Under the pieces are notes generated by a model, which had not been told where the DNA came from, searched no databases, and saw only the letters and a program-made list of their open reading frames with translations. Shown in pieces: positions 44,140-51,400 of a DNA stretch of 53,813 nucleotides (the stretch's first letter is position 1; the number at the start of each line of letters is the position of its first letter). Source of the DNA: an uncultured Bacteroidota bacterium (lineage in GTDB: Bacteria > Bacteroidota > Bacteroidia > Bacteroidales > P3); NCBI GenBank assembly GCA_902790215.1, contig CADAQX010000012.1, positions 1 through 53,813 of the forward strand, in the 5' to 3' direction. A program made the position numbers and the translations under genes.

Positions 44140-44175
44140 GACGCGCGATGCAAATGCACCGCGCGTCTTGTTTTT
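44140..44175 (+). terminator. Terminator of tRNA-Ser
   Basis: Perfect stem GACGCGCG (44140-44147) with CGCGCGTC (44160-44167), followed by TTGTTTTT, 10 bp after the tRNA. Confidence 0.9.
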
Positions 44176-44338
44176 GCAATCTTCCCTGCACGACAATCCG
44201 TGAAGACGAACATCCAGTGAATGTCCGTCGATAGCGAAGCTGAGAAATGAACGCTTGCCGTTCATAGGCTTTGCCTTCTCCAAAAGTCCCTCACTTTTGG
44301 AGTGTGCATAAAAAACTATTGATGTAACTTTGTAAAAA

Positions 44339-44371
44339 AAAAACGACAAATCTCTTGAATTTGTCGTTTTT
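44339..44371 (-). terminator. Terminator of tRNA-Glu
   Basis: A 13-bp stem, AAAAACGACAAAT with ATTTGTCGTTTTT, 7-nt loop, followed on the minus strand by a T-run (44338-44332), 3 bp after the tRNA. Confidence 0.92.
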
Positions 44372-44373
44372 CG

Positions 44374-44447
44374 TACCGCATACCAGAGTCGAACTGGTGA
44401 TCTACTGCGTGAGAGGCAGTTGTCCTGGACCACTAGACGAATGCGGC
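44374..44447 (-). tRNA. tRNA-Glu (CTC)
   Basis: On the minus strand, acceptor GCCGCAT pairs with ATGCGGT (one G-U), the D-arm region reads TCGTCTAGTGG, and the anticodon loop CTCTCAC gives anticodon CTC (reads GAG). T-arm CCAGTTCGACTCTGG. Seventy-four nucleotides; no encoded CCA. Confidence 0.97.
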
Positions 44448-44481
44448 TCATATTGGACGATTTCTCTTTCGAAATCGGATG

Positions 44482-44512
44482 CAAAGGTACAACTTTTTTT
44501 TGAATTGGCAAA
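44482..44512 (-). promoter_or_regulatory. Promoter of tRNA-Glu
   Basis: On the minus strand TTTG (44512-44509), 19-bp spacer, TACCTTTG (44489-44482). It is almost the same sequence as the tRNA-Ser promoter. The stretch beyond it, 44513-44810, holds no gene or repeat I can support. Confidence 0.85.
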
Positions 44513-44810
44513 CTTTTGCATCAAAAAAAATATCACTATTCACCATAACACTTTTGCAACAAGACGGTTACAATCAAAAATATTTATACCTACACACCAT
44601 GACAACGGTGCAAAACAGGTAAAACAAACGCCCTTGGAAACAAAAATCAACCTCCTTCTGATGTAATCCGACAATACCGAACAAAACACACTGATTGCAA
44701 GCCATCTATAGCAAATAAAGTTGTTGTCATTCCAGTAATAGCCTTGTTTTTTGATATTGTCAGTTTGCATGTTTGTCCAAGCGACAAGTTGATTGACCCG
44801 CACGAGTTTA

Positions 44811-44878
44811 GAGATAAGAACTAAGAGCCAGGAACTGTGGCATACAATCCTGGTTCTTATCTCTTACTTCTTACTTTG
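44811..44878. repeat. Inverted short-period repeat element E6 (heptamer arms)
   Basis: Left arm GAGATAAGAACTAAGAGCC with 7-bp periodicity (AAGAACT, AAGAGCC, AGGAACT); right arm GGTTCTTATCTC then TTACTTC, TTACTTT (44851-44878), the inverse. The short core is GTGGCATACAA. It lies against the end of dispersed repeat copy B. Confidence 0.75.
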
Positions 44879-44883
44879 CTTTT

Positions 44884-45205
44884 TGCCGCTTCGCGCATAA
44901 TTTACTTTATTTTCTGTGAGGGATTACGCCATCTTTCGCCACCTTTCGCCAGTGTTCCGATAATGTCGTATATCTGTCCCCAACATAAAAATTGAAAATT
45001 GAAAGTTGAAAGTTGCTGTCGCACCCGGATAATTCTCAACTCTCAACTTTCAACTCACAACTTTCAACTCTCAACTTTCTATGTTTGATGTTACGTCGTT
45101 CTTTATCCTATCTTTTTTCGTTATGTTTCCCTCATTTTTCCCTTTGTGAAACGGAGAAAGAGTGGAAAACGATCGAATAACGAGCGAATAAATGACGGCG
45201 CCTGA
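44884..45205 (+). repeat. About 245-bp dispersed repeat, copy B (interrupted)
   Basis: Aligns with copy A (30336-30580, opposite strand). The best part is 45093-45197, including a segment ending GTTTCCCTCATTTTTCCC and the near-repeat GATCGAATAACGAGCGAAT. Between 44991 and 45079 it is interrupted by element E7, where copy A has an unrelated stretch of about 25 bp. Confidence 0.78.
44991..45079. repeat. Inverted short-period repeat element E7 (heptamer arms)
   Basis: Left arm ATTGAAA, ATTGAAA, GTTGAAA (44991-45011). Core GCTGTCGCA (45015-45023) then CCCGGATAAT. Right arm of six 7-mers (TCTCAAC, TCTCAAC, TTTCAAC, TCACAAC, TTTCAAC, TCTCAAC; 45034-45075). The two core segments match those next to the arms in the four-helix-bundle cassette, as if the gene had been deleted. 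It is inserted in dispersed repeat copy B. Confidence 0.88.
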
Positions 45206-45225
45206 GGGATTGATTGAAGGCGTAA

Positions 45226-45339
45226 AAGTGAAAAGTGAAAATGTGTGAATGTGTAAACGTGTTAACGTGTTAATGTGTAAGTCATTGACTAACGAATTAA
45301 CACATTTACGAATTAACGAATTCAACTCTCAACTTTCAA
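45226..45339. repeat. Inverted short-period repeat element E8 (octamer arms with heptamer flanks)
   Basis: Heptamer flanks AAAAGTG (left) and CAACTCT, CAACTTT (right) enclose octamers GTGTGAAT, GTGTAAAC, GTGTTAAC, GTGTTAAT (45243-45274) and the inverse AACGAATT, AACACATT, TACGAATT, AACGAATT (45291-45322). The core GTCATTGACTAACGAATT matches the reverse complement of the E4 core. It abuts the detached palindrome end at 45340. Confidence 0.8.
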
Positions 45340-45354
45340 CGACCGATTTGGGAT
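45340..45354 (+). repeat. Detached right end of the 197-bp palindromic element
   Basis: CGACCGATTTGGGAT, the last 15 bases of the 197-bp element with the same GGGAT ending as copy 2, again running into the A-tract of a terminator. Confidence 0.7.
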
Positions 45355-45410
45355 AAAAACAGCCGAACCAAGAGCCATGTTTGCTTTTGCAGGCATGACT
45401 TTTGGTTCGG
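45355..45410 (-). terminator. Intrinsic terminator of yebC
   Basis: Stem CCGAACCAA (45363-45371) with TTGGTTCGG (45402-45410) and an inner CATG/CATG pair, followed on the minus strand by TTTTT (45359-45355). It lies 29 bp after the stop. Confidence 0.85.
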
Positions 45411-45439
45411 TCTCGAAAATAGAACTTCTATTTCTCGCT

Positions 45440-46150
45440 TTACGCCATATTGTGGAAGACGTTGACCACGTCGTCGTCGTTTTCGAGACGCTCGATGAGT
45501 CCATTGACATCTTCCTGCTCTTCGGGCGAGAGTTCGCGCATGGTGAGGGGGATACGCTCGAATTTGAAAGACTTGATTTCAAACCCTTTATCCTCAAGAA
45601 ACTTGGAGATGGGTCCGTAGTTCTTGAAGTCGGCGTAGATCATGATTTCGTCTTCATCGCGGAACACTTCGTCGATGTCGTAGTCGATAAGCTCAAGCTC
45701 CAGTTCGTCCATATCGGTGCCTTCTTTGTAGGCGACGACGAAGGAGCATTTGCGCTCGAAGAGGAAGTCGTTCATGCCCATGGTGCCCAGCTCTCCCTTG
45801 CCGCGTACAAAGGCGGCACGGATGTTGGCAACGGTGCGGGTGGGATTGTCGGTGGCCGTTTCGACGACGAAGGCGGTGCCGTGGGGGCCTTTGCCGTCGT
45901 ATACGACTTCTTTGTAGGCCGACTTGTCTTTCTCGGTGGCACGCTTGATGGCGCGCTCGACATTCTCCTTGGGCATGCTCTCGCTCTTGGCGGTGGCCAT
46001 GAGCAGACGAAGACGGAGGTTGCTGGAGGGGTCGGGACCGCCGGCAATGACGGCCAACTCAATTTCTTTTCCAATCTTGGTGAACGTGCGGGCCATGTGA
46101 CCCCAACGTTTCAGTTTACGTGCTTTACGGTATTCAAACGCTCTACCCAT
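45440..46150 (-). CDS. yebC: YebC/PmpR-family translation or transcription factor
   Basis: A 236-residue protein of the YebC family in the Bacteroidetes form (start MGRAFEYRKARKLKRWGHMA). The helical N-terminal domain (about 1-75) is followed by two alpha/beta domains, with YDGKGPHGTAFVVETATDN (about 82-100). YebC proteins have been reported as DNA-binding regulators and, more recently, as factors that help ribosomes at difficult sequences; which applies here is unknown. Its 5-prime untranslated region contains the heptamer arm at 46158-46185, only 8 bp from the ATG. Confidence 0.95.
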   Translation of the reverse strand: MGRAFEYRKARKLKRWGHMARTFTKIGKEIELAVIAGGPDPSSNLRLRLLMATAKSESMPKENVERAIKRATEKDKSAYKEVVYDGKGPHGTAFVVETATDNPTRTVANIRAAFVRGKGELGTMGMNDFLFERKCSFVVAYKEGTDMDELELELIDYDIDEVFRDEDEIMIYADFKNYGPISKFLEDKGFEIKSFKFERIPLTMRELSPEEQEDVNGLIERLENDDDVVNVFHNMA

Positions 46151-46157
46151 AATGTGT

Positions 46158-46630
46158 GAATTGAGAATTGAGAATTGAGAATTGAGACCTATCAGGTTGG
46201 AATCCTCAACTCAATTCGAGGTTAATATTCGTTTTTATTCTATTCTTGCTGGTTTTTATAACTGATGTGAGCATGGATATCAGTTCATCCACATCGGTGT
46301 TTATTGAAATGTATTCTTCCTCGGTAAAATAATCAGTATGAAATAAAAGTTCAAACCAGTATTGTGTCTCGTCAGCTTCTTTCAAAGCGATGGACATTTT
46401 ACTGATAAAATCTGCCGGACTCTGCGCATTTCTGCTTTCACGGATATTAGCACCAATGCTGGTGCCACTCCTTAGCAATTGTTTACTCAGTACAAACTCT
46501 TTTTTTTCGGTGGTCAAGTATTTATATAGATTGACACAGCGAATAGCAAATGCCATGCTTTTTGAATATAAGATATTGTCTTTCATAAACGCGTCAGCTC
46601 TCTCAATTCTCAATTCTCAATTCTCAATTT
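46158..46630 (-). mobile_element. Four-helix-bundle cassette bounded by inverted heptamer arms (E9)
   Basis: The left arm is GAATTGA four times (46158-46185); the right arm is TCAATTC three times plus TCAATTT (46603-46630), the exact inverse. Between them is one gene for a four-helix-bundle protein. The motif GCTGACGCG (minus strand, 46598-46590) lies between the right arm and the start codon. The right arm spans the sulP stop codon, so the last SulP residues (LRIEN) are written in heptamers. No transposase, integrase or target duplication is seen; movement is inferred from the relatives without a gene. Confidence 0.8.
46206..46586 (-). CDS. Four-helix-bundle protein (S23/IVP family, Avd-like)
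   Basis: A 126-residue helical protein starting MKDNILYSKSMAFAIR. The conserved segments EFVLSKQLLRSGTSIGANIRE (about 29-49, quoted in two parts in the family as KQLLRSG and SIGANIRE), ALKEADETQYWFELL (about 67-81) and SVIKTSKNR (near the end) identify the four-helix-bundle family first known from intervening sequences in 23S rRNA and related in fold to the Avd accessory protein of diversity-generating retroelements. Known members bind nucleic acid. The ATG at 46586 was chosen; a longer frame would start in the heptamer arm. No reverse transcriptase is nearby. Confidence 0.88.
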   Translation of the reverse strand: MKDNILYSKSMAFAIRCVNLYKYLTTEKKEFVLSKQLLRSGTSIGANIRESRNAQSPADFISKMSIALKEADETQYWFELLFHTDYFTEEEYISINTDVDELISMLTSVIKTSKNRIKTNINLELS

Positions 46631-48358
46631 AGAGAGAAATTCGGTGCATTCCTCGAAGGTTTTGAAGGTGTGCTCTTCGGGGACGACGGCGGGGATGACG
46701 TTGAGGGTGCGGAGCATGTACATGGGCTGGGGCTGGATGATGGTCATGAGCACCATGATGCCGCGCGCCTGGAGGTCTTTGATGGCGGTCTCCATGGCAT
46801 AGAGGCCGGACTGGTCCATGAAGCTGACGAGTTTCATGCGGATGATGACTACCTTGGCATCGTTGGGCACGTCTTCCATCACCTCTTTGAATTTGTTGAT
46901 GGTGCCAAAGAAGATGGGGCCATTGAGGCGCTGGATGAAGATGTGCTGGCGCATCTCGTCGGTGATGCCGCCCTCGTCGTGCCAGGGCACGGATTTGTCG
47001 AAGTTGGGCAGGCCGGGGTCTGGCAGGCCTTTGCGGATGTCGGCCGAGGTCATGGCCGAGGAGCTGTAGCCACCCTCGACCAGGTCGCTGGCGCGCTTCA
47101 TGAAGAGCACACAGGCGATAACCATGCCAATGCCCACTGCAGTGAGCAGGTCCACAAAGACGGTGATAAGGAAGACAACCACAAGCACGACGGCATCGGC
47201 CTTGGGGATTCGCAGCAGGTCTTTGAAACCCTTGAAGTCGATGATGCCCCAGCCTACTGTGATGAGGATGCCGGCAAGAACCGAAAGGGGCACGTATTTG
47301 ACCAGGCTGCCCAGGCCGAGGAGCACGGCCAGAAGGAGCAGTGCATGGACCATACCGCTTATCTGGGTGCGGCCACCGCTCTTGACATTGACAACGGTGC
47401 GCATTGTGGCGCCGGCACCGGGAAGGCCGCAGAAGAGTCCGGCGATGGCATTGCCGATACCCTGTCCGATGAGTTCCTTATTGCTGTTGTGCTTGGTTTT
47501 GGTAATGTTGTCGGCCACCACAGAGGTGAGCAGTGTGTCGATGGAGCCCAGACCGGCCAGGGTGAGACCGGGGATGACGGAGGCTTTGAGGACGGCTATC
47601 CAGTTGATGGCGGCAAAGTCAATACCTGACTTGGCAAAGACCGGCAGGGGCATGCCCGAAGGTATCTCACCGATGATGAGACGGCTGTCGAGGTTGCAGA
47701 ACAGCGATACGACAGTCATGACAATAAGTGCCACAAGGGTGGCAGGGACTTTCTTGGTGACCAGCGGGAAGAGCTCGATGATGAGAATGGTGCCGAGACC
47801 GAGCAGGAGGGCTTTGACCGAGATGCCCTGTGCCACGGCATCGGGGATGCCGAAGAGCAGGTCAATCATGGTGCCGCTGCCCTTGAGTCCCACCAACGGG
47901 TACAGCTGCTGTAGAATAATGATGACACCGATACCGCTCATGAAGCCTGACAGGACAGGATAAGGTATATAACGGATGTATTTACCCAGTTTGACGATAC
48001 CAAAGAGAATCTGGAAGAGGCCGCAGAAGATACCGGCCAGCGACATGCTGATGAGCACATCTGAAATGCTTCCGCCGCTGGAAGCCCAGATACCGCCGAT
48101 GAGTGTGGCGGTGACAACGGTCATGGGACCCGTAGGGCCGCTTATCTGGCTGTGGGTGCCGCCAAAGAGGGCGGCAAAGAAGCCCAGCATGGTGGCACCG
48201 ACGATGCCTGCCAGTGCACCCATAGAAGCTGCGGAGGGGTCGCTGACGCCTCCAAAGGCCTGAATGCCGAATGCAAGAGCCAAAGGCAGGGCCACGATGC
48301 CGGCAGTGATGCCGCCAAAGAGGTCGCCTTTGATGTTGTTGGTTTCAATGAATTTCAT
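46610..48358 (-). CDS. SulP-family anion transporter with STAS domain
   Basis: A 582-residue inner-membrane transporter with about 12 helices (about 12-430; early signature GIVALPLALAFGIQAFGG) and a C-terminal STAS domain (about 470-575, with VVIIRMKLVSFMDQSGLYAM). SulP proteins carry sulfate, bicarbonate or dicarboxylates, often with protons or sodium; substrate not resolved. The ATG at 48358 was chosen over one 15 codons upstream. The last five residues and stop lie in the heptamer arm of E9, so the original C-terminus may have been altered. Confidence 0.93.
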   Translation of the reverse strand: MKFIETNNIKGDLFGGITAGIVALPLALAFGIQAFGGVSDPSAASMGALAGIVGATMLGFFAALFGGTHSQISGPTGPMTVVTATLIGGIWASSGGSISDVLISMSLAGIFCGLFQILFGIVKLGKYIRYIPYPVLSGFMSGIGVIIILQQLYPLVGLKGSGTMIDLLFGIPDAVAQGISVKALLLGLGTILIIELFPLVTKKVPATLVALIVMTVVSLFCNLDSRLIIGEIPSGMPLPVFAKSGIDFAAINWIAVLKASVIPGLTLAGLGSIDTLLTSVVADNITKTKHNSNKELIGQGIGNAIAGLFCGLPGAGATMRTVVNVKSGGRTQISGMVHALLLLAVLLGLGSLVKYVPLSVLAGILITVGWGIIDFKGFKDLLRIPKADAVVLVVVFLITVFVDLLTAVGIGMVIACVLFMKRASDLVEGGYSSSAMTSADIRKGLPDPGLPNFDKSVPWHDEGGITDEMRQHIFIQRLNGPIFFGTINKFKEVMEDVPNDAKVVIIRMKLVSFMDQSGLYAMETAIKDLQARGIMVLMTIIQPQPMYMLRTLNVIPAVVPEEHTFKTFEECTEFLSKLRIEN

Positions 48359-48413
48359 ATAAATAATTGTTTGTCTGTTTTTATCACATGAGTATCGGGT
48401 CAAAAACGAGGTG

Positions 48414-48421
48414 CAAAGTTA
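48414..48421 (-). promoter_or_regulatory. Candidate -7 element for sulP
   Basis: TAACTTTG on the minus strand within GTAACTTTGC, 56 bp upstream of the ATG. No clear -33 TTTG. Confidence 0.55.
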
Positions 48422-48454
48422 CACTATTTTTTCCGAATGGAGAGTTCTGCAGGA

Positions 48455-51400
48455 CTATTTTTTAATTACCCTGCGGATTGTGGAGCCCTGCGGCAGGGAG
48501 ATTCGCAGGGTGTAGCTGCCCGAGGGCAGCGAGGAGAGGTCGATTCGGTTGGTTGCCGTATGGACGGCGGCGGTACGGCCCAGGAAGTCGTATATCTCCA
48601 CTTTCAGCACTTCATCGGAGGAGATGGTGATGTAGCCTGCCGTAGGGTTGGGATAGACTGTGATGTCGTCTAGACCTGCCACGGGGTCAACCCCCTGTTC
48701 GGGTATGATGGTGAGCACAAGCAGCACGATGCTGTCGCACCCTTCGGAGGTTGTACCTTGGAAGGTGTATTCGCCGCTCTCGGTATATGTCGTGCCGTTC
48801 CAGTTGTAGCTGTCGCGGGCTGTCTCGACAAGGGTGTCGCGCACGCTATAGTGTACGACCAAGTGGAGGCTCACGCTGCTGTCGCATCCGTGAACGCTCT
48901 GCATTGTATAGTAAGGCGTCACCGTTGATTCAGTATAGGTGTTTCCGTTCCAGCGATAGCTGTCGCAGGCGGTGTCGAAGGCCTCGAGACGGTAGGTGTC
49001 GTGGATGACAAGGTGGAGCGTGTCGACACTTGAGCACCCTTCGGCGTTGGTGTAGCTGTGGAGGTAGCTGCCTGTGGCATTGTAGCTCTGGCCATGCCAT
49101 TGGACACTGTCGCAGCTCTCCTGACTGACACTGGTATAGGTGCCGTGATTGATAGTGAGATGCAAGGTCACGGTGCTGTCGCAGCCGTAGGAGTTGGTGG
49201 TTGAAAGTTGATAGTTGGAAGTTGAAGCTGTAAAGGTGGAGTCGTGCCACGTGAGGCTGTCGCAGGCAGTGAGTGTCGCGGTGGAGGAGGAGCTGTTGTT
49301 GATGGTCAAGTGCAGAGCCACGGTGCTGTCGCAGCCGTAGGAGTTGGTGGTTGAAAGTTGATAGTTGGAAGTTGAAGCTGTGAAAGTGGAGTCGTGCCAT
49401 GTGAGGCTGTCGCAGACAGCGAGTGTCTCAACGGTGGAGGAACTGTGGTTCACGGTCAGGTGCAGGTTCACAATGCTGTCGCAGCCCTGAGAGTTGAAGG
49501 TGGAGTACTGCGGTGTGGCTGTTGTTTCCGTATAGGTGGTGCCATGCCAGGTGAGGCTGTCGCACACGACATGGGACTCCATTCCTGTGCTACCATGACG
49601 GACAGACAGGTGCAGGGACACCACGCTGTCGCATCCGGCGGCATTGGCCAGGAGGCAGGTCGGCGTGGTGGTGCTGGCCGTGTAGGTCTGTCCATGCCAG
49701 GTGAGGCTGTCGCAAACATTCTGGACATCCACATAGGAGGAGCTGCTGTTGATGGTCAGGTAGAGCGTGTCGACATTGGTGCAATTGGAATACACACCGT
49801 GATTATAGGTATAGACTCCCGTAGCGGTATAGACCTGTCCATTCCAGCTGTAGCCGTCGCATGCCAACACATAATAGGAGGTGTCGTGCTGCGTGCTGAC
49901 GGTGAGATGCAGGGTGTCGGTGCTGGCGCAGCCCCATGTATTATTATAGTCGTAGGTGTAAGTGCCGTCGGCTGTATAGGTCTGCCCATGCCATGTGAGG
50001 CTGTCGCACGCCACCTGGTGGTAGCTGTTGTATGTGCTCGGGTTGATGGTGAGATTCAGATTGACCGTGCTGTCGCACCCATGGCTTGTCTGGGATACAA
50101 AGACCGGCATGGATGTGCTGGCGGTATAGACAATGCCAAACCACGTGTATTCATTACATGCTGTCACCGACTGGGTGACATATTGCGAATAGTTGATGGT
50201 AAGGTGGAGCGTCACCACACTGTCGCAGCCTGTCGCATTCTGTGTAGTATAGGTCGGTGTGTTGGTGGATGAAGTGTAGGTTGCGCCATGCCAGGAATAC
50301 TGGTCGCAAGCCGTCTGAGTCTCGACCCCCGTGCTGCTTTGATTGATTGTCAGGTGGAGGGTGACCACACTGTCGCAGCCCACGGCGTTATGCTCCACAT
50401 AGGTGGGGGTTGAAGTTGTGGCGGTGTAGGTGATGCCATGCCAGGTGTAGTAGTCGCATGCCGACTGGGTCTCCACACCGGTGTTGCTGTGGTTGATTGT
50501 GAGGTGCAGTGTCACCACGCTATCGCAGCCCAGGGCATTCTGCTCAGCATAGGTGGGGGTGGTAGTTGAAACCGTGTAGGTCGTGCCGTGCCAGGTGAAC
50601 TGGTCACAGGCTGTGCGGGTATCAACCCCCGTATTGCTATGGTTGACCGTGAGGTGCAGGGTCACCACACTGTCGCAGCCCAGGCTGTTCTGCTCGGTAT
50701 AGGTCGGGGTGGTCGTGCTGGAGGTGTAAGTGGTGCCATGCCACGTGAAGTGGTCGCATGCCGTTTGGTTGTCCACCCCAGTGTTGCTGCGGTTTACGGT
50801 CAGGTGCAGGGTCACCACGCTGTCACAGCCGTGCACGTTCTGCTCGGTAAATGTAGGAGTATTTGTAGATGCCGTGTAGGTTACGCCGTGCCATGTGTAT
50901 TGGTCGCAGGCGGTCTGGCTGTACACACCGGTGTTGCTGTTGTTGATGGTGAGGTGCAGGGTCACCACACTGTCGCAGCCCAAGGCATTCTGTTCAGTGT
51001 AGGTGGGGGTGTTGGTGGTGGCGGTGTAGGTGGTGCCGTGCCAGGTGTATTGGTCGCAGGCGGTCTGGGATTCAATGCCCGTGTTGCTGCTGTTAATGGT
51101 CAGGTGCAGGGTCACCACACTGTCGCAGCCCGCCGCGTTGTGCTCAGTGAAGGTGGGCGTGGCAGTGGAGGAATAATAGGTGATGCCGTGCCAGGTGTAC
51201 TGGTCGCACGAGACTCGATTTTCTATACCCGTATTGCTGTGGTTGACGTTCAGGTACAGCGTGTCGACATTGGTGCATATTGAGCCCGGCTGGCTGTGGT
51301 CGTAGGTGTAGACTCCCGTGGCGGTGTAGGTCTGACCGTTCCAGTGGTATTCATCGCACACGGTGACAGTGTATGCCGTGTCGTCATGCATGCTGATGTC

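Noticed and set aside
44029-44511. Minus-strand frame of 160 codons across both tRNA genes
   Set aside because: It is the antisense of tRNA-Ser and overlaps tRNA-Glu; the GRDSNPG-type translation is a well-known tRNA artefact.
46206-46586. Diversity-generating retroelement
   Set aside because: The protein resembles Avd in family, but no reverse transcriptase, template repeat or variable repeat is present in the window.
46206-46586. rRNA intervening sequence
   Set aside because: The family is known from 23S rRNA insertions, but no rRNA gene is nearby; the cassette lies between sulP and yebC.
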